Below are positions 7,118 to 14,696 of a DNA stretch of 39,921 nucleotides, piece by piece. The number at the start of each line of letters is the position of its first letter. Within the stretch, counting starts at the first letter, position 1. The notes under the pieces are model-generated. The model saw nothing but the letters and a program-made list of their open reading frames with translations, made no database searches and was not told the origin of the DNA. Location: assembly GCA_021818905.1 (NCBI GenBank), contig JAKASS010000003.1:74445-114365 (forward strand), in the 5' to 3' direction. Position numbers and translations under genes: made by a program. The DNA comes from Nanobdellota archaeon (GTDB lineage Archaea > Nanobdellota > Nanobdellia > Parvarchaeales > Parvarchaeaceae).

Positions 7118-8326
7118 TTAAAACTTATCTAAGAATCCCGTGAAAGTGTCCTTTATCTTGTCTATGTGCTCTCTCCCTAAGCCTTGATTACAACCGATAA
7201 GTAAACCGTTTTTCATTATATAGTCCGCATTTGGAAACTTTTTTGCGAACTCTGGCGTTTTCAAATTCTTAAAGGCCGGCTGCCTCAAAACGTTTCCGGT
7301 AAACACCGGCCTCGTCTGGATATTATTTTCTTCTAAGTGTTTTACCATGTCTAGTCTACTAAATTTAGCGTTCTCTTTTATTGTTAAGGGGAAGGCTAGC
7401 CACGCTGTATCCGTTTTCATCGCTTGTTCGGGGAGATTGAAGAAATCACTGTAATTAGAGAAAAACTGCCTGAGTTCAGAAAAGTTATTTTTCCTTATTT
7501 TTATAAAATTTGGAAATCTTTTCAATTGTTGTAGCCCGAATGCCGCGCTGATCTCAAGCGGTAAAAAATTATACCCGACTTCTTCGAATATAAATTTTGA
7601 ATCGTATTGTATGCCTTCTATGTCCGCACCAAATCTTTTATTTATGTCTTCAGACTCATCTACAGAAGAGCTTCTCCCCCATCCACGCAATATCCTGGCT
7701 CGCCTATCCAAAGCGTCTTCGTTAACGCACAGCATCCCCCCGCCGCCAGCAGCGGTTATTATATGGGAACCATAAAAACTCGTCGTCGATATATGTGAAT
7801 ATTCGCCTGAAGGTCTGCCATCAAATCTGGCTCCTAATGTATCACAAGAATCTTCTACGTAAGACAGCGAATTTTTAGCGGCTATCTTGTTTATTTTTTC
7901 CATGTCCGGCAGATTTCCTAACAAAGATGGGATCATTAGGACTTTCACTCCCGGCTCAAGCGCTTCTTCTATCTTTCCACTGTCCACAACATACGTCTGC
8001 AAGTTAACATCGACAAAAACCGGGTCCAACTTCTTTTGTAAAATCGGGGCTAAAGTCGTCGAGAATGTCAAAGCGGGAGTTATGACTTTGCTGCCTTCCT
8101 TTAAATTTAGCAGCTCCAGTGCCAATAAATTTGCCGAAGACCCAGAATTAACCATCACGCCGTGTTTCTTACCAAACAATCGTGCTACTTCTCTTTCAAA
8201 TTCGGTTATGTTTTCTGAAAGATGCGATTTGTGTTCTTTTAGAACCGTAGAAACTGCGTTTATCTCTTCATCGCCATAAACAGAAAGAGCGTAAGGCACC
8301 CTCAAATTGTTTTTAGATTTTTGCAT
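7118..8326 (-). CDS. rfbH: CDP-4-keto-6-deoxyglucose-3-dehydratase-like, PMP-dependent (RfbH/DdhC/ColD type)
   Basis: A 402-residue DegT/DnrJ/EryC1-fold protein. Where aminotransferases carry the PLP lysine, this protein has histidine: TTSFYGSHIITAAGGG, His188. The Lys-to-His change marks the sugar 3-dehydratases E1 (RfbH/DdhC) and ColD, which use PMP to remove the C3 hydroxyl. The coenzyme-contacting VEDSCD (158) and the SGSSAN loop (61-66) are present. E1 enzymes carry a [2Fe-2S] cluster with Cys in WGRxCxC; here the stretch reads WGRSSSVDE, so the cluster ligands are lost, as in ColD. It would make a 3,6-dideoxy-4-keto sugar. Divergent from the epimerase gene. Confidence 0.88.
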   Translation of the reverse strand: MQKSKNNLRVPYALSVYGDEEINAVSTVLKEHKSHLSENITEFEREVARLFGKKHGVMVNSGSSANLLALELLNLKEGSKVITPALTFSTTLAPILQKKLDPVFVDVNLQTYVVDSGKIEEALEPGVKVLMIPSLLGNLPDMEKINKIAAKNSLSYVEDSCDTLGARFDGRPSGEYSHISTTSFYGSHIITAAGGGGMLCVNEDALDRRARILRGWGRSSSVDESEDINKRFGADIEGIQYDSKFIFEEVGYNFLPLEISAAFGLQQLKRFPNFIKIRKNNFSELRQFFSNYSDFFNLPEQAMKTDTAWLAFPLTIKENAKFSRLDMVKHLEENNIQTRPVFTGNVLRQPAFKNLKTPEFAKKFPNADYIMKNGLLIGCNQGLGREHIDKIKDTFTGFLDKF

Positions 8327-8402
8327 GACTACATAAAATATTGCGCTTATTTAAACTTTAATAAGTTAAGATTTATATATCGATAGATTCAATTGTCTCT
8401 CT
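8327..8402. promoter_or_regulatory. Divergent promoter of rfbH and rfbC
   Basis: The 76-bp gap holds a TATA-like TTTATATAT at about 8371-8380, 25 bp before the rfbC ATG on the plus strand. A second AT-rich box (TTTAAATAAG on the minus strand, about 8345-8354) lies about 25 bp before the rfbH ATG. Both spacings imply leaderless transcripts. Back-to-back placement would allow joint control of the two arms of the sugar pathway. Confidence 0.6.
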
Positions 8403-8975
8403 ATGCCATTCAAATTCGAGAATACCCAGATACCCGATGTAAAATTGATAACGCCGCATATATTCAATGACGCGCGGGGATTTTTAATAAAACCTTATAT
8501 GCGATCTGAGTTTGAAAAAAACGGCATCCCGTGCGGCTTTAACGAGGAGCTCCATTCAAAATCAGAAAAGGGAGTGATACGTGGATTGCATTTTCAATTA
8601 AGGCCTGCGGCGCAGGGGAAATTACTTAGGGTGATAAAAGGCGAGATATTTGACGTCGCCGTCGATATAAGAAAAAATTCGCCTACATACGGAAAATGGG
8701 TTTCTACCATATTGTCCGAGGAAAATAAGATGCTTTTTTGGGTCCCTGCTGGATTTGCCCACGGATTTTTAGCTCTGAAAGACTGTGAAGTGACATATAA
8801 AGAAACCGCAGAATACTCAAAAGAGAAGGAACGTGGCATCAGGTGGGATGATCCGCACATAAACATAAAATGGCCACTAAACGGCTTGACGCCAAAGGTC
8901 TCAGAAAAAGACGCCGGTCTACCTTTTCTAAAAGATGTGGACAACAATTTAGTGTACGGCGAAAGCGTTTGTTAG
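8403..8975 (+). CDS. rfbC: RmlC-like dTDP/CDP-hexulose 3,5- or 5-epimerase
   Basis: A 190-residue cupin of the RmlC family. The landmarks are FNDARGFLIKPY, the catalytic His in VIRGLHFQ (about residue 63), DVAVDIRKNSPTYGKW and WVPAGFAHGFLAL. RmlC epimerises dTDP-4-keto-6-deoxyglucose; in the ascarylose pathway the homologous AscE epimerises the CDP-3,6-dideoxy-4-keto sugar at C5. No RmlA or RmlB with dTDP specificity is visible here, while a CDP-glucose pathway is, so a CDP substrate is the better inference. It forms an operon with the reductase, separated by one base. Confidence 0.9.
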   Translation: MPFKFENTQIPDVKLITPHIFNDARGFLIKPYMRSEFEKNGIPCGFNEELHSKSEKGVIRGLHFQLRPAAQGKLLRVIKGEIFDVAVDIRKNSPTYGKWVSTILSEENKMLFWVPAGFAHGFLALKDCEVTYKETAEYSKEKERGIRWDDPHINIKWPLNGLTPKVSEKDAGLPFLKDVDNNLVYGESVC

Positions 8976-8976
8976 T

Positions 8977-9867
8977 ATGAAGATACTGATCACGGGCGGC
9001 AGCGGAAGAATCGGCTTTAAGCTGGTAAAGCGATTTGCGTCATCCGGGAATGAGGTCGTTTCCATATCAAAAACCAGCACGATAAACGTTCCTAAAGTCA
9101 AGAGCTCCTTTTTTGATCTAGCAGATGCTGGAAAAACCAGTAAGGCCATGAACGATTTTATCCCGGATATTGTCATACATACCGCAGCCTTGACCAATGT
9201 CGACATGTGTGAGACTGATCCAAAATTAGCTTATGCACAGAATGTAAACGCTACTAGAAATATTATAGAAAGTTGCAAAAAAACGGATAGCAAAGTCGTA
9301 TTCGTATCATCCTCATTCGTATTCGATGGGAAAGGGGAACTTTTTACAGAAGATTCTGGACCGTGCCCAATCAATTATTACGGGAAAACAAAACAGATCG
9401 CAGAAGAAGTCGTAAAAGACAGCGGTTTGGAATACTTGATATTGAGGACTGACCAGCCATACGGAAAATTAGAGGCGTGGCAAAAAGACGACAATGTGCG
9501 TAGGGTCTTGAAAGCTTTGCAGCAAAGTAAGGAGGTCCACGAACCCCTAGATTGGTACAATAATCCTACGTATATCAACAACTTCGTAGACGCGACGGCT
9601 GAATTAATAAAGAAGGGTTCAAATGGTGTATTTAACTTGGTCGGAAAAGATTTTATAAATAGATACGAATGGGCTATAAAAATAGCAAAAATCTTTAATA
9701 AGGACATAACAAAAGTAGAAGGAGTAGACTCAACTAGTTTCCACCTTGCGGCGATACGCCCGACTGCGAATATCAGCAACGATAAAGTCGTAAAAGAAAC
9801 GGGCGTAAGATTCTTTGGTGTCGAAGAAGGTCTTTCAGAATTGAAGAAGGTGGCTTACAGAGACTAA
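8977..9867 (+). CDS. rfbD: RmlD-like 4-keto sugar reductase (SDR)
   Basis: A 296-residue short-chain dehydrogenase. The dinucleotide motif GGSGRIG is at residues 7-13, and the active-site SSSFVFDG and YYGKTK (YxxxK) lie near 112 and 129. IIHTAALTNVDMCE-type sequence follows the RmlD pattern. It would reduce the 4-keto group of the epimerised sugar nucleotide with NAD(P)H, the last step of rhamnose-type or ascarylose-type synthesis. It follows the epimerase by one base and converges with rfbG, sharing 4 bp. Substrate nucleotide is inferred from neighbours, not read from the protein. Confidence 0.88.
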   Translation: MKILITGGSGRIGFKLVKRFASSGNEVVSISKTSTINVPKVKSSFFDLADAGKTSKAMNDFIPDIVIHTAALTNVDMCETDPKLAYAQNVNATRNIIESCKKTDSKVVFVSSSFVFDGKGELFTEDSGPCPINYYGKTKQIAEEVVKDSGLEYLILRTDQPYGKLEAWQKDDNVRRVLKALQQSKEVHEPLDWYNNPTYINNFVDATAELIKKGSNGVFNLVGKDFINRYEWAIKIAKIFNKDITKVEGVDSTSFHLAAIRPTANISNDKVVKETGVRFFGVEEGLSELKKVAYRD

Positions 9868-10865
9868 ACGCTATAATACTTATTTACTCTTTCTACGACT
9901 GAGATCCATTCGGGGTTCGCGTCGTACCATTCTAAAGTCTCTTTAAGCGCTTCTTTTAATGTATACGCGGGCTTCCAGCCAAGAACTCGTCTTATTTTAC
10001 CAGAAGATATATATTGCTTGTCTATTTCCCCCAGTGTATCGCCTTTAAGTAAAATTGGTTTTATCTTCTTTGGCCGGTCCGCAATCGCTATTACCATATT
10101 AGCTAGCTGTATAACCGACGTGGGTTTACCCGTCCCTAGATTAAAAACTTCTCCATTTGACTTGTTTTGTTTTTCTGCTACTAGTTTTATGCCGGCTACC
10201 GCATCTTTTACATACAAATAATCTCTTATATGTTTTCCGTTGCCTCTTATAACTGGCGCTTTGTTGGACAAGACGTTCAATATGAAGTCCGGTACGGCCC
10301 TTAATATATTCGCGTCCCCTCCGCCTATGATGTTTGACATCCTAACTATGCTACTTTTTAAGCCGTAGCTGATATTGTAAGAATTTACCAGACGATCTGC
10401 TGCTAATTTTGCCGCGTCGTATGGAGATTTACTTGAAACGGGGCAGTCCTCATCGATAGGGACGTATTTTGGTTCGCCATATACTTTATCAGTACTTACA
10501 AACAAAAGGAACGGTGGTCTAGCGGATTTCCTTAGAGCTTCGAGTATATTCAACGTACCGTTCGCATCTATATTGAATGTATCTACGGGGTGCGTCTTAC
10601 TATATAAAACTTGAGTTATCGCGGCCAAATGAAAAAGCGCGTCCTGACCATTAACAAGTCCTTTCATTGCGTCTGGGTCTCGTACATCGCCGTATAATAC
10701 TTTTATCGAATTCTCTCTGCCCTTAAATCTGATCAGGCCTCGTGGGCTGTTTTTTCTCATTAGAAGTGTGATATTTGCGCCTTCATCTAAAAGCGAGTTA
10801 GCTAGCCAAGCGCCGATAAATCCGGTCGCACCGGTCAAAGCGATATTTTTACCTTTCCACTCCAT
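9864..10865 (-). CDS. rfbG: CDP-glucose 4,6-dehydratase-like epimerase/dehydratase
   Basis: A 333-residue extended SDR. The NAD motif TGATGFIG is at 13-20, the catalytic STDKVYGE at about 126 and the YDAAKLAAD (YxxxK) at about 151. The wording STDKVYG plus YDAAK resembles RfbG more than the RmlB pattern STDEVYG/YSASK. It would convert CDP-glucose to CDP-4-keto-6-deoxyglucose, feeding the PMP-dependent dehydratase. It sits 9 bp after rfbF in the same direction, forming the usual rfbFG pair. An alternative is another NDP-sugar 4-epimerase, made less likely by the neighbouring cytidylyltransferase. Confidence 0.82.
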   Translation of the reverse strand: MEWKGKNIALTGATGFIGAWLANSLLDEGANITLLMRKNSPRGLIRFKGRENSIKVLYGDVRDPDAMKGLVNGQDALFHLAAITQVLYSKTHPVDTFNIDANGTLNILEALRKSARPPFLLFVSTDKVYGEPKYVPIDEDCPVSSKSPYDAAKLAADRLVNSYNISYGLKSSIVRMSNIIGGGDANILRAVPDFILNVLSNKAPVIRGNGKHIRDYLYVKDAVAGIKLVAEKQNKSNGEVFNLGTGKPTSVIQLANMVIAIADRPKKIKPILLKGDTLGEIDKQYISSGKIRRVLGWKPAYTLKEALKETLEWYDANPEWISVVERVNKYYSV

Positions 10866-10874
10866 TTTTATGTT

Positions 10875-11678
10875 TCAACTCCAAACTTTCCAGGGCGCTT
10901 TTCCTAGATTCTGCCCAGCTTCAGAGAAAACCCCCGTTTCCCACAATTTGTTAAGACGTGTAACGTCCTTATGCGTATCCATACATGCCCAAAAGCCCTC
11001 GTGTTTGTATGCCATTAGTTCTCTTTCGTTAGCAAGTCTTTGTAAAGGTTCCATCTCAAGTACAGAATTCTCAGATAATCGGTCAAATATTCGATCACTA
11101 AAGACAAAAAAGCCACCGTTTATATAACCCGGCAAAGTGGGTTTCTCTTTAAATGAGTCGACTACTCCATTTTTTATTGTAACCACTCCAAACGGGTTCA
11201 TGGTGTGCACGGCAGTAAGCGTGGCGGTTTTTCCTTTCTTTTCATGAAAACTTAACAATTTTTTTATGTCTACATCCGAAACCCCGTCACAATATGTCAT
11301 GAAAAAGGTGTCTGAGTTTACGACGTTTTCCAAACGCTTTAAGCGCCCCCCAGATTCGGTTTCCAATCCGGTTTCTATAAAATTTATATTGAATTTGTAG
11401 TCCTCGAATGGCGCGTAGTCCAAGGTGGCGTCTTCTATCTTTATAGAGAACCTTTTTTCGTGAGATTCTCTTTCAAAGTACTGTTTTATTGAGTCGCCTT
11501 TATACCCAAGAGCGACTATAAAATCATTAAATCCGTAATGTGAATAAATCCGCATAACGTGCTCTATGATGGCCATTTTACCGATAGGTACAAGAGCCTT
11601 AGGAATCCTGGCAGAAAAGTCCCTCATTCTGGTACCTAAGCCTCCCGCCAGTATTACGACCGGAATTTCTTCTGACAT
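10875..11678 (-). CDS. rfbF: Glucose-1-phosphate cytidylyltransferase-like
   Basis: A 267-residue nucleotidyltransferase. It has the signature LAGGLGTRMRDFSARIPKALVPIG (residues 10-33), the RfbF-type IYSHYGFNDFIVALGYKG (45-62), the FIETGLETESGGRLKRL segment and the product-pocket EGFWACMDTHKD near 231. These match RfbF/DdhA, which makes CDP-glucose from CTP and glucose-1-phosphate, better than RmlA. It is the first enzyme of CDP-dideoxyhexose pathways and precedes the 4,6-dehydratase. The final residues GQNLGKAPWKVWS are standard for the family. A TATA-like box is shared with the divergent gene at 11738. Confidence 0.9.
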   Translation of the reverse strand: MSEEIPVVILAGGLGTRMRDFSARIPKALVPIGKMAIIEHVMRIYSHYGFNDFIVALGYKGDSIKQYFERESHEKRFSIKIEDATLDYAPFEDYKFNINFIETGLETESGGRLKRLENVVNSDTFFMTYCDGVSDVDIKKLLSFHEKKGKTATLTAVHTMNPFGVVTIKNGVVDSFKEKPTLPGYINGGFFVFSDRIFDRLSENSVLEMEPLQRLANERELMAYKHEGFWACMDTHKDVTRLNKLWETGVFSEAGQNLGKAPWKVWS

Positions 11679-11737
11679 ATTATCATTAAAGAAAACCGCT
11701 AGTATTTAAATTAGAACGCGTTTGAATTATTAAAAAT
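11679..11737. promoter_or_regulatory. Divergent promoter with near-symmetric TATA box
   Basis: A TATTTAAATT element at about 11702-11711 lies 25-27 bp from the ATG of the plus-strand gene at 11738 and a similar distance from the rfbF ATG at 11678. Its core ATTTAAAT is self-complementary, so it can be read as a TATA box on either strand. No other motif is evident. Confidence 0.5.
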
Positions 11738-12691
11738 ATGGCAAAGGTCGATGGATTAAATAGTCTTTTTACCAGTAAAAACCCTACCGATGTCCTTGAT
11801 TTCTATACGAGATTCAAAGATGCAAATGCTTTGATAAAATGGTCCATGGGTCGCCCCCATGGGCGAGCAAAGATATATGAAGTGCATGGCAGAAAGGACG
11901 TGATAGTGGTGATCCCTACGGCTGACCGATTTGGTGAGATGGCTAAAGACTGCGAAGAGACATTCAGAGGCCAGCAGATAATATTCGTAGAAAGCGGCGG
12001 GCTTGGGGACCAATATTTTAACTACTCAAGAAATTGCAATGTCGGCATGAAATATGCGTTGAAATATAAGCCAAAATGGATCGTTGTTTCTGGTGACGAT
12101 GTTTACAAGATAGACAGTCTAGACATATTGAGAGATGGACTCAAAAAGTTAGATGGTAAGAGGATAGACGCGGTCTTTATAGACCCCCGCCCAGACTACT
12201 ACCATTCCTACCCCTCCAGCATAGTAAAGATCAGGAATTGGACGATGTATATGGCTTATCGTCATTTGCGTAGGCTTCCGTACTTAGAGATTGACCGCTT
12301 TATGCGCAAATTTGATTCTAAATACGTCCTTTATGACCTAAACGACCGCGGCTCAAAGGGTAGCATAAGGACGATTTTAATGAAAATGATATTTAAAAAG
12401 ATCGATGACTTGTTTACAGTCGGAGATTTTTGTGTCTTTAGCCTTGATTTTGTCAAAGGTTCTGGGGGCAAAGTATTCGATGAAACGTACATAAACGGCG
12501 GGGAAGATTGCGACTTATCCGTTCTTATCCGTAAAAGTAAAAGGTATGCTCAAATAAATTTTAGGATAGGGTCTAAGAATGGCGGCGGAAACTCTCTCGG
12601 AAAAGGGGACGCTAGGGGTGCTAGGGGATACCGGGACTTATTTGCTTTTATTTATTTCAATAGCAAGTGCCCTAAATATTTAAAGAGCTGA
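11738..12691 (+). CDS. GT-A-like putative glycosyltransferase, paralogue 1
   Basis: A 317-residue protein, not assigned to a named family with certainty. A Rossmann-like start VIVVIPTADRFG (about residue 51) is followed by IIFVESGG and FNYSRNCNVGMKYALKY, then VVSGDDVYKID with an acidic metal-binding-like motif (about 112-118). Late in the protein FDETYINGGEDCDLSVLIRK resembles the ED motif of GT2 enzymes that binds the acceptor. This order fits an inverting GT-A transferase. The neighbour at 13123 is a paralogue with the same opening (LFTSKNP, GRAKIYE). A role in attaching the dideoxysugar is a guess from position. Confidence 0.7.
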   Translation: MAKVDGLNSLFTSKNPTDVLDFYTRFKDANALIKWSMGRPHGRAKIYEVHGRKDVIVVIPTADRFGEMAKDCEETFRGQQIIFVESGGLGDQYFNYSRNCNVGMKYALKYKPKWIVVSGDDVYKIDSLDILRDGLKKLDGKRIDAVFIDPRPDYYHSYPSSIVKIRNWTMYMAYRHLRRLPYLEIDRFMRKFDSKYVLYDLNDRGSKGSIRTILMKMIFKKIDDLFTVGDFCVFSLDFVKGSGGKVFDETYINGGEDCDLSVLIRKSKRYAQINFRIGSKNGGGNSLGKGDARGARGYRDLFAFIYFNSKCPKYLKS

Positions 12692-13122
12692 AAATTAAAA
12701 ATAGACCTGGTAAAACTATAATGGGTTTCGTAAATACGTTCGGGGCGCATAAACTCCTAAAACTGGAAGCCTTTATAAGGATATTTAAACGGATAAAAGA
12801 CGACGGCCTGGAGTTTCGTATATACGGCCCAAACTTCCCACGCCCGGATCTGATAGCCGATGACAAACGGATAAAATATTTTGGGCGGTTAGACGAATCC
12901 CTTATCGTAGATACTTATAACACTTTCGATGCATACCTGCAGACTTCTCCTAAAGAAGGATTTGGCATCCCGATTATGAAATCAAAGGCCTGCGAAGTGC
13001 CTGTCTTGTGTTACGACCGGCATATCTTTGTCTGTCATAATTTTAATGATGTAATCGCTTATATCAAGAAAAATTATCTGTTGGCCTTAAGGCTTATAAA
13101 TAATAAAACTTACTATACGCGT
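12676..13122 (+). pseudogene. GT4 glycosyltransferase C-terminal remnant
   Basis: Open frame corresponding only to the C-terminal half of a GT4 enzyme. It reads RPGKTIMGFVNTFGAHKLL, FRIYGPNFPRPD, DDKRIKYFGRLDE and TSPKEGFGIPIMKSKACEVPV, aligning with the GT4 proteins at 15888 and 18238. Homology begins upstream of the first ATG (12721), so the N-terminal domain has been lost. The second Glu of E-x7-E is Lys here (E-GFGIPIM-K). The frame runs without a stop into the next gene, so an ORF of 429 codons from 12721 exists, but the junction coincides with the paralogue's own start and promoter. Confidence 0.65.
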
Positions 13123-14010
13123 ATGGACGAATTAAACCGTTTATTCACAAGTAAGAATCCAGAAGACGTTATGAAATTTTATTCTTATTTCAATACGCCT
13201 AAACAATTAATTAAATGGGCTAAGGATAGGCCGCGTGGACGGGCAAAGATATACGAAATAAATGGCGACAGGAATGTGGTAGTCGTTGTTCCAACCGCAG
13301 ATCACAATGGTAAATATGCGAATAACTGTAAGAAACTCTTCAAAGGTCAACAGATAATTTTCGTAGAGAGTGGCGGGGCGAACGATAAGTTTTTTAATTA
13401 TTCACGCAACTGCAACGTTGGCTTAAATTACGCCATGAGATACAAATCTAAGTGGGTAGTGTTAAGCAATGATGATATGTATAAGATTGATGACGTTTCT
13501 AAACTAGCGGGCGAATTACAAGAAGTAGATAATACCAAGTTTGACGCGGCGTTTCACATTAACGACCAAAGAATAGTGTACATAGTAAGGAGGACTCTGC
13601 TTTCTAGACTTGCCATGAAATTTTCACACCAACATAGATCGATAGAGAGGTTGATTGATAAATTTGGGGTCAAATATGCTTTTCTAAATAAAAGAGGGCC
13701 TCTCTATATGATGGCGACTAGAATTATTTATCCAAAACGCTTGATAAAGTTCGCTGATATCCTGGATTTCTGTGCATTTAGCCGTGAATTTCTTAAGACG
13801 CAAAATAAAAAAGTTTTTGATGAAAACTTTATTAATGGCGGCGAAGACTTTGACATTTCACTAAGAATAAGAAAGTTAGCGGATATCTCATTTAGAATAG
13901 GGACCTATGGCGCGAGAACCATCGGTGGCGGTGTAGCCGTAAAACTTAGACGCATCGTGAACAGGGTTTATTTTTTTACAAAACTAGATCTATTAAATCG
14001 TGCTAATTAA
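13123..14010 (+). CDS. GT-A-like putative glycosyltransferase, paralogue 2
   Basis: A 295-residue paralogue of the protein at 11738. The shared segments are NRLFTSKNPEDV, RGRAKIYEINGD, VVVVPTADHNG, QQIIFVESGG, NYSRNCNVGLNYAMRYKSKW, the acidic NDDMYKID and FDENFINGGEDFDISLRIRK. I place the start at 13123 because similarity to the paralogue begins there and a TATA-like CTTATAAATAA lies about 26 bp upstream, giving a leaderless mRNA. A longer reading from 12721 would add the GT4 remnant. Tandem duplication with later divergence is likely; the middle thirds differ strongly, suggesting different substrates. Confidence 0.7.
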   Translation: MDELNRLFTSKNPEDVMKFYSYFNTPKQLIKWAKDRPRGRAKIYEINGDRNVVVVVPTADHNGKYANNCKKLFKGQQIIFVESGGANDKFFNYSRNCNVGLNYAMRYKSKWVVLSNDDMYKIDDVSKLAGELQEVDNTKFDAAFHINDQRIVYIVRRTLLSRLAMKFSHQHRSIERLIDKFGVKYAFLNKRGPLYMMATRIIYPKRLIKFADILDFCAFSREFLKTQNKKVFDENFINGGEDFDISLRIRKLADISFRIGTYGARTIGGGVAVKLRRIVNRVYFFTKLDLLNRAN

Positions 14011-14104
14011 TTATACTAGTATTTAATTACGCCGAATAAAATACTTTAAGATGCGCAGATAGTGATTTATTACGTTACAACGCATAAAAATAATATACAG
14101 TGTT

Positions 14105-14192
14105 GGGGTGGTGATCTAACTTGGCTATGATACCTGACTTGGGACCTAGTCGAGACCTCAGGTTGTTCTGGGTTCAAATCCCAGCTACCCCA
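14105..14192 (+). tRNA. tRNA-Pro(TGG) with 13-nt intron
   Basis: The acceptor GGGGTGG pairs with CTACCCC (one G-U), the discriminator is A, and the T arm is CTGGG-TTCAAAT-CCCAG. Anticodon stem CCTGA (14133-14137) pairs with TCAGG (14158-14162), but the loop between them has 20 nt instead of 7. Removing 13 nt (about 14144-14156 if the intron is at the canonical 37/38 position) leaves CTTGGG plus one base, anticodon TGG with G37, as expected for proline. The exact splice sites were not determined. Confidence 0.9.
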
Positions 14193-14251
14193 CTTTTATT
14201 TTAAAATAAAGACCTGGACAAACGAGAAAAATCACGACCTATCATTAAGAT

Positions 14252-14638
14252 TTACGCTTTGTGAGTCAAGCCCATTATGCTCCCTACCAAGCCAAGTATG
14301 AAGCCTATTACGAAGCCGCCGCCGGAGACTATCCCGATGAGTGTAAAGACAAGACCTATCACGGACCATGTCCTTATCTGGTTGGCATCGGTAGAGTTGA
14401 TGTACATCGCGGCAACGATCATTAATGCGCCGCAAACGACTCCTAATGCGCCGGCAGCTATCATCAATGCGCCGAATGTGCCGGTAGCCATCATTAATGC
14501 ACCAAAACCTGCAGCCGATAATAATAACGATGTAGCGAACAATGAGGCTGAAAGAGCAAACAGGCCGGACAACAGTGTAAGTATACCGCCGACTAAAAGG
14601 AGCACATAAGCAACCTGTCTTTCTTGTTTGTGTGCCAT
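14252..14638 (-). CDS. Small Gly/Ala-rich four-helix membrane protein
   Basis: A 128-residue protein, almost entirely hydrophobic, with segments at about residues 10-33, 35-52, 55-79 and 91-123. Only short loops separate them; the polar loop NSTDANQIRTW comes before the last segment. It resembles the DUF4064-type small membrane proteins in outline, which I cannot confirm. Function is unknown. It lies downstream of the His/Lys-tailed protein, separated by four 14-bp tandem repeats that occupy its entire upstream region. Confidence 0.6.
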   Translation of the reverse strand: MAHKQERQVAYVLLLVGGILTLLSGLFALSASLFATSLLLSAAGFGALMMATGTFGALMIAAGALGVVCGALMIVAAMYINSTDANQIRTWSVIGLVFTLIGIVSGGGFVIGFILGLVGSIMGLTHKA

Positions 14639-14640
14639 AT

Positions 14641-14696
14641 AATAAGTTAAAATTAATAAGTTAAAATTAATAAGTTAAAATTAATAAGTTAAAATT
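14641..14696. repeat. Four tandem 14-bp repeats (aataagttaaaatt)
   Basis: Four perfect head-to-tail copies of aataagttaaaatt fill the 56-bp gap directly upstream of the membrane gene at 14638. They contain no complete strong TATA box but are very AT-rich. They could be regulatory (repeated binding sites 1.3 helical turns apart) or a slippage tract. The last copy overlaps the stop codon of the upstream gene by two bases. Confidence 0.9.

Noticed and set aside
7118-9867. dTDP-rhamnose pathway
   Set aside because: Epimerase and reductase fit, but rmlA and rmlB types are missing; the nucleotidyltransferase and dehydratase look CDP-glucose specific, and a C3-dehydratase is present.
14641-14696. 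CRISPR-like array
   Set aside because: Repeats are only 14 bp, directly adjacent without spacers, and there are no cas genes.
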